A stretch of 64,000 nt of DNA from CAWAPS01 sp963783945 (GCA_963783945.1 CAWAPS010000006.1:124001-188000); one strand, 5' to 3'; shown: positions 41,335-50,222, numbered from the stretch's first letter. Notes: generated by a model not told the origin, from the sequence alone. Program-made: numbers and translations.

Positions 41335-42798
41335 GTGGCCGATGTCGTGGTTGATCGCACTCCACCTGCAGTTCATTTGAGAATCGGAGACGAGCGCCTA
41401 TCTACTGGTTCGGCGGGCACCCATGGGCATGTGAACCCGTGCACGGGCACGGTAGACGCCTCGATTCCACTGGCCGGCAAGGTCGAGGTCGAGCGGGCGG
41501 TCGAGGTCGCCCACGCCGCGTTCGGGTCCTGGCGCAAGACCAGACCGTCGGCCCGGCGCCAAATGCTCGTTCGTCTGGCCGAGCTCATCGAGGCCAACTC
41601 TCCTGAGCTGTGCCGCCTGGGAACGCTCGACAACGGTATGCCGAACGGCAACGGAGCCATGCCCATGATGTCCGCCGAGTGGACCCGCTATTACGCCGGT
41701 TGGTGCGACAAACTGTCGAGCGACGTGGTCGCTTCGCTCGCCGACAGCAATGTGTTCAGCTACACCCTCGCCCAGCCTTACGGTGTTATCGGCGCCATCA
41801 TCACCTGGAACGCTCCGCTGCTGTCGTTAGCTATGAAGATCCCCGCCATAGTCGGTGCGGGCAACACTGTCGTGGTCAAGCCCTCGGAGCTGACGCCCTT
41901 TACCGGCGGCCTATTCATGGACCTGGTGGCGGAGGCCGGTTTTCCTCCTGGCGTGGTGAACCTGCTACCAGGCGATGCGACCGCAGGAGAGGCACTGGTC
42001 AGCCACCCCCTGGTCAAGAAGGTGACATTTACCGGCGGGCCGCAAACGGCCCGGCACATCCTTCGCGCCTGCGCTGACTCCATGAAGCCGGCGGTACTGG
42101 AGCTCGGGGGCAAATCGGCGAACATCATCTTCGAGGATGCCAAGCTCGACTCGGCCGCCGCCATCGGAACCATGTCCTCTTGCGGGTTCATGTCCGGGCA
42201 GGGCTGCAATTTCCCGACCCGGATGCTGGTGCAGGAGCCCGTCTACGAGGAGGTTCTCGGTCGGGTGAAGGCCCTGGCGGAGTCGTTCGTGATCGGGGAC
42301 CCTTTCCAGCCGGGCGTCATGGCCGGGCCGGTGATCAACGAAGCCTCCCTCAACCGCATCCTGGGGATGATCGAGCGAGCCAGGAACGACGGCGCCCGAC
42401 TCGTGACCGGAGGCAACCGCAAAGGTGGGGACCTGGCCGAGGGCTACTACATGGAGCCCACGGTCTTCGCCGATGTGGACCCCGACTCCGAGCTGGCCCA
42501 AAACGAGGTGTTCGGTCCGGTGCTGGCCATCACACCGTTCGACACCGAACAGGACGCCATCGACATAGCCAACAACTCCAAATACGGCCTGTCCGGCTAC
42601 GTCCAAACCACCAACCTGGTCCGGGCGCTCAGAGTGGCGGAAGAGATAGTGAGCGGAGAAGTGCTGGTCAATGGGGCGCCCAACATGGCGGCCGGCCGGC
42701 CATATGGAGGTATCGGCCTGAGCGGCGTCGGCAAGGAGGGCGGACGCACGGGCATCGAAGAGTTCCTCCGGGTCAAGGGCGTGGGCATCGCCGGCTGA
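41335..42798 (+). CDS. Aldehyde dehydrogenase
   Basis: A 487-residue NAD(P)-dependent aldehyde dehydrogenase. GTG at 41335 has GGGAG upstream. Seen: GAIITWNAPLLSLAMKIP, VVKPSELTPFTGG, FTGGPQTARHI, general base Glu in LELGGKSANIIFED, catalytic Cys in GQGCNFPTRML, EVFGPVLAITPF and PYGGIGLSGVGKEGGR. It should oxidise a pathway aldehyde to the acid. It is the intact paralogue of the frameshifted copy at 38116-39580, and the following SDR gene begins 15 bp after its stop. Confidence 0.93.
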   Translation: MADVVVDRTPPAVHLRIGDERLSTGSAGTHGHVNPCTGTVDASIPLAGKVEVERAVEVAHAAFGSWRKTRPSARRQMLVRLAELIEANSPELCRLGTLDNGMPNGNGAMPMMSAEWTRYYAGWCDKLSSDVVASLADSNVFSYTLAQPYGVIGAIITWNAPLLSLAMKIPAIVGAGNTVVVKPSELTPFTGGLFMDLVAEAGFPPGVVNLLPGDATAGEALVSHPLVKKVTFTGGPQTARHILRACADSMKPAVLELGGKSANIIFEDAKLDSAAAIGTMSSCGFMSGQGCNFPTRMLVQEPVYEEVLGRVKALAESFVIGDPFQPGVMAGPVINEASLNRILGMIERARNDGARLVTGGNRKGGDLAEGYYMEPTVFADVDPDSELAQNEVFGPVLAITPFDTEQDAIDIANNSKYGLSGYVQTTNLVRALRVAEEIVSGEVLVNGAPNMAAGRPYGGIGLSGVGKEGGRTGIEEFLRVKGVGIAG

Positions 42799-42813
42799 GC
42801 CAGGCCACGACCT

Positions 42814-43740
42814 ATGGCAAACCACGAAGAGAAACGTCTTGCCGGCAAGGTTGCCATCGTTACCGGTAGCGGTCAGGGTATCGGCCGAGCCGAAGCCAGG
42901 TTGATGGCCCAGGAGGGGGCCAAAGTAGTCGTGAGCGACCTCGGAGTCGACAATGGCGTTTCACGAGCCGAGAAGGTGGCAGCCGAGATCAACGCTGAGG
43001 GAGGAGAAGCCATCGCTTCGACCCGGGACCTCGGCACGTTCGATGGGGCCCGGGCTGTAGTCGAGGCGGCGGTCGAGCGTTTCGGCGGTCTTCACATTCT
43101 GTTGAACAATGCCGGACTGCGTAGCGCCAACGCCCTTCAGGACATCGAAGAGGAAGATTTCGACAAGGTCCTGAGCTCCCACTTGAAGGCCACGTTCGGC
43201 ACGATCAAGTACGCGGCTCCGGTCTTCCTCGAGCAGCACGCCGGCGTCATCCTCAACACCAGCTCCGAGTCGGGGATGGGACATCCCTACAACTCGGCCT
43301 ATGCCGCGGCGAAGGAAGGCATCACAGGGCTGACTCGCACCGTGGCACGCGAGCTCGGCCCTTCCGGCATCCGCTGCAATCAGATCCGGCCCCGGGCAGA
43401 AGGGACTCAGGCTCCCGAGTTCCTCGCCATCTTCACGAAGTACCAGGCCCAGCGCGACGCCCTGGGGGCATTCAGCCTCGGCTCCCACGGGGACTTTCAC
43501 CGGTCCTCGAAGCCTTCGCATGTTGCCGTTCTCGCGGTGTGGCTGTGCACGGACGCAGCCGGCGCGATCAACGGTCGCGACTTCTTTGTCATGGGCGACG
43601 AGGTCGGCCTCTGGTCGGAGCCTGATCTGGTTCGGAGCAACCTCCTGCCCGGCGGCTGGACCCTCGACCTCCTCGATCAGTACGCCCCCCAAGCCCTGAT
43701 CCACGGCCTGGACAACCAGTACCTCGGTAGCGCGGGTTGA
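42814..43740 (+). CDS. SDR family oxidoreductase
   Basis: A 308-residue SDR. Seen: VTGSGQGIGRAEA, acidic VSDLGVDNG, LNNAG, catalytic Ser in NTSSESGMG and YAAAK. The C-terminus is longer than in simple SDRs (VWLCTDAAGAINGRDFFVMG, then about 50 more residues). It resembles the hydroxyacyl-CoA dehydrogenase-like SDRs of actinobacteria. It is probably co-transcribed with the aldehyde dehydrogenase 15 bp upstream. The substrate is unknown. Confidence 0.88.
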   Translation: MANHEEKRLAGKVAIVTGSGQGIGRAEARLMAQEGAKVVVSDLGVDNGVSRAEKVAAEINAEGGEAIASTRDLGTFDGARAVVEAAVERFGGLHILLNNAGLRSANALQDIEEEDFDKVLSSHLKATFGTIKYAAPVFLEQHAGVILNTSSESGMGHPYNSAYAAAKEGITGLTRTVARELGPSGIRCNQIRPRAEGTQAPEFLAIFTKYQAQRDALGAFSLGSHGDFHRSSKPSHVAVLAVWLCTDAAGAINGRDFFVMGDEVGLWSEPDLVRSNLLPGGWTLDLLDQYAPQALIHGLDNQYLGSAG

Positions 43741-43865
43741 AAGTGACGCCGGTGCTCGGGCGGTTCGTCGGCCAGGACCACGCCGGCCAGGGCCACGCCG
43801 GCAGGACCGGCGCCGGCAGGGTCGAGCGCCGGTGGGCCGCTCGGGCCCGAGCCTCATCAGCCGAT

Positions 43866-43890
43866 CGCCGGCGGCGGCGGACCGCCGGCG
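43866..43890 (+). terminator. GC-rich hairpin downstream of the SDR gene
   Basis: cgccggcgg (43866-43874) pairs perfectly with ccgccggcg (43882-43890) over a 7-nt loop and is followed by gatttcccgtagacatttcgtttt. It lies 126 bp past the SDR stop. Confidence 0.45.
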
Positions 43891-43951
43891 CCGATTTCCC
43901 GTAGACATTTCGTTTTCTCGGTGCAGAAACGCACGGGAATCGTGCGGGATG

Positions 43952-43982
43952 ACTACGAGAAAACAAAAGTACTACGAGAAAA
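43952..43982. repeat. 12-bp direct repeat in an A-rich patch
   Basis: actacgagaaaa occurs at 43952-43963 and 43971-43982, 7 bp apart. It stands out in a GC-rich region between convergent genes. Function unknown. Confidence 0.7.
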
Positions 43983-44116
43983 GCGTCACAAACGTCGAAC
44001 CCGGCCGATCCGCCGGCGAAGAAGGGCGGCCCGGCCGGGACGGGCCGGCAGAGCAAACCGCCGCCTCCGCCGTTCCTGCCACCTCGTCGCCGCCTCCTCC
44101 TCCCGGGTGCCCTGCA

Positions 44117-46627
44117 CTACAACACGACGCGGCGCTTCTGGAGATCGGCGATCCTTTCGCTGTCCATCCCTAGCTCCCGAAGGATCGCTTCCGTGTGCTG
44201 GCCGGCCAGACAACCGGGCAGGGCCTGGGTCTGCGATCTGGAGAAGCGGATGACGGGAGCGATCCGAAGGAGGTCGTCGAACGTCGGATGGGTCACCTCT
44301 GAGACATAACCCGAAGCCCCGCCGACCTCGCGGCTCATGAGGATTGCGTCTGTGGCGTCCTCCGCCGAGACGACGCACACGACGTCGCGCTGGGTGAGGT
44401 CCTTTTCCCAGTCGGCTCCACTGCGGGTACGAAACACCGTGGCCAGTACCTCGGCCAGTTCGGCATCGTGGGCGGCTCGATCGGCCCTGGTGTCGAACCG
44501 GGCGTCCGTTCGCAGGGCAACATATGGTTCCAGGGCGTCAACCAGGGAATCCCATTCACGATCGTTCACGACTGCGAGGAACACCCAGCCATCTCGAGAC
44601 TCGTAGAGCCGGTACAGGGCAGCGAACCCGAACAGATCGGGATCTGCGTACGATCGGGCAATTGCCGGGTGATCCATGAGCGCTTCGAAGTTGACAGACG
44701 CGTTGGTGGACAGCATGGTGGTTTCGAGCTGTGGCGTTTCTCCGCGGGACGCGGCCAGGAGTCCCAGCAACAGGGCGCTAGCCGACGCCAACGCTGACAT
44801 CCCGTCGGCGTTGATTGCGGGGGACGAAGTGCCCGCCGACAACCGGGCGGCTCGCTCCTTGCGGGCGGCCATGCTTCTCGCCGGCTCGGTGCCGAGGTGG
44901 CGCTCCACGTTGCGCATGGTCTGTCCGGCGGCGACCGCGATCGACGGAGCGTATGACGGGCGGTGAGCGTACGGACTGTTGACGCCGTATCCGGTGGAGT
45001 CGACATACACCAGGTTCGGGTTCAGCGCTCGCAACGTCTCGGCATCGAGCCCGAGCTTCTCGGCCACTCCGGCCCTGAAGCCGTGCAGGACCGCCGAGCT
45101 GCGCATTGCGAGCTGGTGCACAATGTCCTTGCCTTCAGGTGTCCGGAGATCGATGGCGATGCTCTCTTTCCCCTGCATCACCTTGAGCCCGCCTGCCTCC
45201 GGGAAGCCGGCTGCCACCCTTATGGGGTCTCCCTCCAGGGGCTCCACATGGATCACCCGGGCGCCAAGGTCGGTCAGCAGCGCGGTGGCGTAGGGCGCGG
45301 CGTACCATACGCAGAGATCCAGAATCGTTATTCCGTCGAGAGCCAAGCCGGGAGCCAGCGGCGGCGGCTCTCCGATCGGACGCCAATCTGAATCGAGCGG
45401 GGGTCCGCCGTCGCCTCCGTGGCCGCCGAGGGTGGGGCTCGGGGCGGGAGTCCAGTCCTCACCGCCCACCCTGACCACCCGGCCGAGCTGCCGCATGGGT
45501 CCGACACCGGGATCATCGGTGGCCGACACCCAACCGGCTTCTCTGAGTGCGGGATGATCCAGGACCTCGGTTCCGCTCCGGAACAGCTCGGCAAAAACGT
45601 CGGGATCCATGTCGAACTTCTCCTGCCATCCGGCAAAGGACGTGCGGGCCACGGCGTCGAGCATCCTCTCCCAGACGCCCGTGCGCTTCTCTTTGCTCTC
45701 GTAGATGGGCAAGCCGGACCAACCCGGCTCTTCCAGGAGGTCGGTCATATCGAGGGTGCGGAGAAATGAGGCGAACAGGTGCGGCTGAAGTTGCGAGAAC
45801 TGCAGCCAGCGATCGTCCGAGGTAGCCGCGACCAGAAGGGTGAGCACTTGATGGGCGTTGGGGTTGCCCTGCTCGTCGAACGCCGGAACCTGCCTGAAGG
45901 CGTCGGGATAACGCTCTGCGATTATGCGCAGGAACCACAACCAGCAGTCCAGAGTGGCGATCGCTTGCACCATGTTGGTCTCTACCTGTTGGCCCAAGCC
46001 GCTCCGTTGGCGTTCCAGGAGGGCCGCCAGGATGCCCTGAACAGCAGTTTGGGCGGCGCAGAAGCTGGCGAAGGGGACGGTCACAAACGTCGGGCCGGGC
46101 CGTCGGGTTATCCGCTCGAAGCTGTGGTAAACGCCGAGCTTGGCCATGACGATTCCCTCGTAGCCCTTCAGCTCGCTGAACGGGCCGAGGCGGCCGAATC
46201 CGCTGATCGAGGCCACGACTAATCCGGGATTGGCACCGGCCAGGGCGGGGTAGGTGAGACCGAGGGCGTCCATAGTGGCAGGACGCAGGGCGTGCACCAC
46301 GACATCGCTGGTGTTGATCAATTGGATGAGGGCATCCCGTCCGTCATGCTGACTGATGTCCAACACCCGGCTGTGCTTTCCCCTGCCGAGTGACGGCCAG
46401 CCGGGCAGCTGCCTCAGGGAGGAGCCTCCTGGCTTTTCGATCATGTCGACATTCGCGCCGTGGTCAGCCAGGAACTGGCCGACCCGGGCACTACATTCGG
46501 TCCCAGCCAGCTCTACGACTCGAAGACCCTCTAGCAGCGACGACAACGATTCCTCCGTGTCTCGGGAACGGCGCTCGGTCCGAGCCAAGGAGGTCGAGCG
46601 CGGCGTTCCTATTTTTGGACGTACCAT
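44117..46627 (-). CDS. Tandem CaiB/BaiF CoA-transferase fusion
   Basis: An 836-residue protein made of two class III CoA-transferase halves. MVRPKIGTPRST at 46627 is the start (GGAGG upstream). Half 1 (about 35-430) has LEGLRVVELAGTECSARVGQ, GANVDMIEKPGGSSLRQ and GLGQQVETNMVQA; half 2 (about 455-836) has LDGITILDLCVWYAAPYATA, GARVIHVEPLEGDP and TPQLETTMLSTN. At the place of the catalytic Asp of formyl-CoA transferase the halves appear to carry Gln and Ser. Class III enzymes work as interlinked dimers, so the fusion may form one intramolecular dimer. An operator-like palindrome lies 54 bp upstream, near the TetR gene. Confidence 0.88.
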   Translation of the reverse strand: MVRPKIGTPRSTSLARTERRSRDTEESLSSLLEGLRVVELAGTECSARVGQFLADHGANVDMIEKPGGSSLRQLPGWPSLGRGKHSRVLDISQHDGRDALIQLINTSDVVVHALRPATMDALGLTYPALAGANPGLVVASISGFGRLGPFSELKGYEGIVMAKLGVYHSFERITRRPGPTFVTVPFASFCAAQTAVQGILAALLERQRSGLGQQVETNMVQAIATLDCWLWFLRIIAERYPDAFRQVPAFDEQGNPNAHQVLTLLVAATSDDRWLQFSQLQPHLFASFLRTLDMTDLLEEPGWSGLPIYESKEKRTGVWERMLDAVARTSFAGWQEKFDMDPDVFAELFRSGTEVLDHPALREAGWVSATDDPGVGPMRQLGRVVRVGGEDWTPAPSPTLGGHGGDGGPPLDSDWRPIGEPPPLAPGLALDGITILDLCVWYAAPYATALLTDLGARVIHVEPLEGDPIRVAAGFPEAGGLKVMQGKESIAIDLRTPEGKDIVHQLAMRSSAVLHGFRAGVAEKLGLDAETLRALNPNLVYVDSTGYGVNSPYAHRPSYAPSIAVAAGQTMRNVERHLGTEPARSMAARKERAARLSAGTSSPAINADGMSALASASALLLGLLAASRGETPQLETTMLSTNASVNFEALMDHPAIARSYADPDLFGFAALYRLYESRDGWVFLAVVNDREWDSLVDALEPYVALRTDARFDTRADRAAHDAELAEVLATVFRTRSGADWEKDLTQRDVVCVVSAEDATDAILMSREVGGASGYVSEVTHPTFDDLLRIAPVIRFSRSQTQALPGCLAGQHTEAILRELGMDSERIADLQKRRVVL

Positions 46628-46680
46628 CTCCCTCCCGGCACCCGTGCCGTGCCTGTACGATAAGAGTTCCGTGACTATGT

Positions 46681-46700
46681 ATGCAAGCCAGGCTTTCAAA
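46681..46700. promoter_or_regulatory. Operator-like near-palindrome, copy 1
   Basis: atgcaagccaggctttcaaa contains tgNaagcc-a-ggcttNca, pairing at 7 of 8 positions. It lies between the divergent tandem-CaiB and TetR genes. The same 20-mer with two substitutions occurs at 50203-50222 upstream of the amidohydrolase operon, so it is probably the binding site of the TetR protein. Confidence 0.6.
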
Positions 46701-46731
46701 CTGGCGTCGCAGCAGTGAACTGGAGGGTCGG

Positions 46732-47370
46732 TTGAACCCTCAGGCCTCGGCGACGCCCCCGCGAGTGGGACGACCCCGACGTTTTGACGACGAGACCGAA
46801 CGCTGCATGCTGATGGACGCGGGCATGAGAGTCATGGCGCGCAACGGTTACGCCGGCATGTCAGTAGGTGATGTGCTCACCGAAGCCGGTCTCTCCACCC
46901 GAGCTTTCTACCGCCACTTCGACGGCAGGGAAGCGCTCCTGGCCGCGCTCATACGGCGTGACTCGGAGGCTGTCGGCGGGTCGCTCCAGCGCGCTGCGGC
47001 CGGCGCATCCGACCCCGTCGCCGGGCTGGACGCGTGGCTCGAACGCTATCTGGACGTGTTCTACGAGCCCAGACGAGCCGCTCGCACCGCGCTGTTCTCC
47101 TCACCGGCTGTCGTTGCGGCCGTGCCGCTCGCGGCGGAACTGGAGGAGATGCGGCAGATCTTCTGCCAACCCCTCGTCGAAGTGCTCCGTGCCGGCCACG
47201 ACTCGGGAATCCTCCGCTCGCCGACGCCCGAGGCCGACGCCTACAGCCTCTTCACTCTCGTAAGTGCAGTCGCCAATGGCGGCGACAGCCAGTTCCTCAG
47301 CCGGTCCGAGGCAAAGGCCCACGTGATGCGGTTTTCCTGGCCGGCGTTCGGCCTGCCACTCGAAAATTGA
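46732..47370 (+). CDS. TetR-family transcriptional regulator
   Basis: A 212-residue regulator if started at TTG 46732, which has GGAGGG 4 nt upstream; an ATG at 46681 would start inside the operator-like palindrome and add 17 residues. Residues about 25-75 form the TetR HTH: MRVMARNGYAGMSVGDVLTEA, LSTRAFYRHFDGREALLAAL. The C-terminal helical domain binds an unknown ligand, probably an acyl-CoA or acid of the pathway. Its position between the CaiB fusion and the DUF35/thiolase/amidohydrolase operon, and the shared palindromes, suggest that it controls both. Confidence 0.88.
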   Translation: MNPQASATPPRVGRPRRFDDETERCMLMDAGMRVMARNGYAGMSVGDVLTEAGLSTRAFYRHFDGREALLAALIRRDSEAVGGSLQRAAAGASDPVAGLDAWLERYLDVFYEPRRAARTALFSSPAVVAAVPLAAELEEMRQIFCQPLVEVLRAGHDSGILRSPTPEADAYSLFTLVSAVANGGDSQFLSRSEAKAHVMRFSWPAFGLPLEN

Positions 47371-47398
47371 TCCCTCGGCCGTCCCGACCGGCACGGGG

Positions 47399-47830
47399 TC
47401 AGACGGGCTGGAAGCGAGGGACGGACAGGCCTTGGCGTATGTCGGCCCACACCACTTTCACCGGGAGGCCCACCGCGAGGTCTTCGCCGTCGATTCCCAC
47501 CACGTTTCCCAGCAGCCGCACCCCGTCGGCGTCGGGCAGAGTGACGGCGGCCACCGCGTACGGCACGCAGTCCTGCAGTGTGGGCATCACGGGATGGTGG
47601 ACGACGGTATAAGTGAACACGGTGCCATCACCGCTCAGTTCGGGCCAGTCCAGGTCCTGGGAACGGCATCGGGGGCAAAAGGGACTGGGCGGCATCCGGT
47701 AGGTTCGGCACTGCCGGCATCGGGCACACACCAGCCGATGCTGCGCCGCCGCGGCCCAGAATGGCTCGGTCCACTGGTCGGGATTGATCTGAATGAAATC
47801 TTCGGGCGGAGTGCGGAGTTCCACGGTCAA
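47399..47830 (-). CDS. DUF35/OB-fold protein with zinc ribbon
   Basis: A 143-residue protein. Residues about 33-58 carry four Cys (CARCRQC and CPRC) forming the rubredoxin-like zinc ribbon, followed by the OB-fold (GTVFTYTVVHHP, PYAVAAVTLPD). DUF35 proteins pair with thiolase-like subunits and help bind CoA esters, for example ChsH2 with Ltp2 in steroid side-chain cleavage. The TTG start overlaps the thiolase stop (TTGA), so the two are translationally coupled, matching that pairing. Confidence 0.9.
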   Translation of the reverse strand: MTVELRTPPEDFIQINPDQWTEPFWAAAAQHRLVCARCRQCRTYRMPPSPFCPRCRSQDLDWPELSGDGTVFTYTVVHHPVMPTLQDCVPYAVAAVTLPDADGVRLLGNVVGIDGEDLAVGLPVKVVWADIRQGLSVPRFQPV

Positions 47831-48996
47831 CCCCTCGTCAGGATCACGGCGCTCATGGGCAGCTTCCCCGGACCGCCACTGACGAGCGCGGTCTCCGCCC
47901 CCGCCACCTGGTTGACCGCGTCGCCCCGCATCTGGCGGACCGCCTCGAGGACATGGTTCATGCCATTCAAGTTGGCGTGTGAGTGCGATCCGCCATGCGT
48001 GTTGAGAGGCAATTGGCCGCCCGGCCAGCGGATTGCACCCTCGAGCGCGAACGGACCGGCCTCACCCGGCTTGCAGAAGCCCAGATCCTCCAACTCCATC
48101 AAAACCATGCCGGTGAAATGATCGTAGAGCTCTACCACATCGATATCAGCCGGACCCAAGCCGGCCCGAGCGTACAGGTCCGCGGCGATACCCCGGTACC
48201 CGGCGGCTGCGAAGTAGTCGTCGGGCATCTGCAACCACTCCTCGCCCTGGCCCCACACCCCGTCACCACCGTGGGCCGCCGCCCGCACCAGCACCGGCGA
48301 GCGCTGAAGATCTCGGGCCTGCTCGACGGTTGTGGTCACACAGGCCGCGGCACCGTCAGTCTCCTGGCAGTAATCGAACAAGCAAAACGGGTCGGAGATT
48401 ATCCGCGACGACAAGTAGTCGTCCATGGTGATCGGGTCCCGGCGAACGGCGTCGGGCATTCGCGACGCGTTATCCCTGCTCGACACCGCTACCGCCCCGA
48501 AGTGCTCGCGGGTCGTCCCGTATAAATACATATGACGACGAGCCAGCATGGCGAACAATTGGCCCGGGGCGACCAACCCGGTCGGGGTGACGTAGTCCCA
48601 ATGGCTCCCCCGGTTGGCGGGCGAAGCGAACGACGCCGTCGTCCTGGTCATGACGTGCTGGCTCACCGACACCGTCACGACTACTGAAGCCATGCCGGAC
48701 ACCACTGCCGCCGACGCCGCGCCTACGGCGCCGGCCGAGCCGCCACCCCCACCTGTCACGCACACACTCCACCGCAGCTGCCGCAACCCGAGCACCTGGG
48801 CCAGCACGGCGGAATCGAGCCCCCCGCCGTAGCCGTAATAGGAAATGCCGTCCACATCATCGAGCGACAATCCAGCATCCGCCACAGCAGCCATAATCGC
48901 CTTACCCGCCAACTCATACAACGTCTGCGGGTAAGACTGACCTCTTTTGTAAAACGGGGTTTCCCCCACTCCCACGATCGCCGTGGCGTCCCTCAT
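47827..48996 (-). CDS. Thiolase-superfamily protein (SCP2/Ltp-type, possible retro-aldolase)
   Basis: A 389-residue thiolase-fold protein: MRDATAIVGVGETPFYKRG, GLSLDDVDGISYY, then a Gly-rich loop VTGGGGGSAGAVG where thiolases carry their nucleophilic Cys, and NTHGGSHSHANLNGMNH near the C-terminus. No Cys is visible at the nucleophile position, as in Ltp2-type aldolases that cleave beta-hydroxyacyl-CoAs. With the coupled DUF35 protein, it could be a retro-aldolase releasing a short acyl-CoA (inference). It overlaps the amidohydrolase stop by 4 bp. Confidence 0.87.
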   Translation of the reverse strand: MRDATAIVGVGETPFYKRGQSYPQTLYELAGKAIMAAVADAGLSLDDVDGISYYGYGGGLDSAVLAQVLGLRQLRWSVCVTGGGGGSAGAVGAASAAVVSGMASVVVTVSVSQHVMTRTTASFASPANRGSHWDYVTPTGLVAPGQLFAMLARRHMYLYGTTREHFGAVAVSSRDNASRMPDAVRRDPITMDDYLSSRIISDPFCLFDYCQETDGAAACVTTTVEQARDLQRSPVLVRAAAHGGDGVWGQGEEWLQMPDDYFAAAGYRGIAADLYARAGLGPADIDVVELYDHFTGMVLMELEDLGFCKPGEAGPFALEGAIRWPGGQLPLNTHGGSHSHANLNGMNHVLEAVRQMRGDAVNQVAGAETALVSGGPGKLPMSAVILTRG

Positions 48997-50116
48997 CGCG
49001 TCGGAGCCGGTGGAATGTGCGGGAACAGCTCCTGAAAGGCCCCCTGGGTTATGCGGTACCGGGTGTCAGAATCGACGTCGTCGAACAGCTCGTGGAGCGT
49101 CTTCTGGGTATGGCCAAAGGTCCCTTCGGTGTGGGGATAGTCGCTCCCCCAACACACGTTTCTCCACCCCATGGCCGTCACCGCGGCGACAGCCGACCGG
49201 TCGTGCTGGAACGAGGCATAGACGTTCTCATACAGGTACTCGCTCGGCAACCGGCTGAGGCGCGGGCGTACCATCGGAGCATGCTGGCGATATGCCTCGT
49301 CCAGCCGGTCGGCAACGAACGGGCCCCAGGTGGCGCCTCCCTCGGAGACGATGGCCCGAAGCGCCGGGTGCCGGTCGAATACCCCACTCGCGATCATCTT
49401 CGAGACCGCCCGCTGGCCGCCGTAGGTGGTCTCCATGTAGTTGAGCAGCGCTCCTCCCGGCCCGCGGTAATAGAGACCGTTGGTCTCCGACGCTTCGTGG
49501 GGTTCGCTGCCGATGTGGTAGGAGACGACCAGGCCCGTCTCCTCCAGGGCGGCCCACATCGGCTCCCACGACTCCCTGTGCCAGTCGTCGCCCTCGATGA
49601 GCGGCTTCACCGGAATGGAGGCGGCGTGAAAACCCGCCCCGGTGGCCCGCTCGATCTCGGCCACAGCCGATTCGACGCTGAGGAAGGGGATGATCGCGGC
49701 GCAGACATAGCGGGAAGACGTCCGCTGGAATTCGATGGCCCAGTCGTTGATGGCGCGCGCCCCGCGGCGAGCAAGTCCGGGTCGCGGATAGAGGACGTCC
49801 AGATGCCCACCGACGGGTAGATGAGCTCAGCCCATATCCCTTCTTCGTCCAGATCGAGGAGTCGCAGGGTGGGGTCGTTCGCCCCCGGCGCCCGCTCGGG
49901 CACGGTGCGCCCCTGCTCGTCGGTGAGCTGCCAGTTGCGGCTGGAGAGGCGGCGGCGAAACTGCTGTCCGTCTACATGGATGGTCTCCCAGTTGCCGTCC
50001 TCGTCCTTGACGCTGTGCGGCATCCGGGCCGCCAGCGATGCCGGAAGACTGTCCTCGAAAAGGGTGTCAGGTTCGACCAGATGCGAATCACCTGAATTGG
50101 CCCAGATCTTCTCCAT
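48993..50116 (-). pseudogene. Amidohydrolase-2 (ACMSD-like) family gene broken by a single frameshift
   Basis: ATG at 50116 (AGGAGG upstream) begins MEKIWANSGDSHLVEPDTLF, the metal-binding DxH start of ACMSD-like TIM-barrel hydrolases. The frame holds to IRDPDLLAAG at about 49770, then must shift to continue AINDWAIEFQRTSSRYV, AAIIPFLSVESAVAEIERA and on to YHIGSEPHEA, CWGSDYPHTEGTF and the stop at 48993. One base is missing in the ggggcgcgcgcc stretch at about 49757-49768. Family length (about 370) is otherwise complete. It may be sequencing error or decay. It would be a decarboxylase or hydrolase coupled to the thiolase/DUF35 genes, with the palindromic operator upstream. Confidence 0.85.
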
Positions 50117-50202
50117 GTTGGATGCCTCCTGGTGGTCAAGACTCGGCATCAGGCCTGGTCCGTGGCCCGTGCGAGATGATCATATGGCTGGGACGAGCCG
50201 GC

Positions 50203-50222
50203 ATGCAAGCCTGGTTTTCAAA
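50203..50222. promoter_or_regulatory. Operator-like near-palindrome, copy 2
   Basis: atgcaagcctggttttcaaa matches the element at 46681-46700 at 18 of 20 positions and lies 86 bp upstream of the amidohydrolase start, in the divergent region shared with the SnoaL gene at 50403. Confidence 0.6.

Larger units (their letters stand above)
43741..44116. other. Intergenic region between convergent SDR and tandem CaiB genes
   Basis: This 376-bp stretch has no credible gene. It contains imperfect repeats of a cacgccggc-type word at about 43780-43810, a hairpin (43866-43890) and an A-rich 12-bp direct repeat (43952-43982). Since both flanking genes end here, it needs no promoter; the structure probably serves termination. 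Confidence 0.5.
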
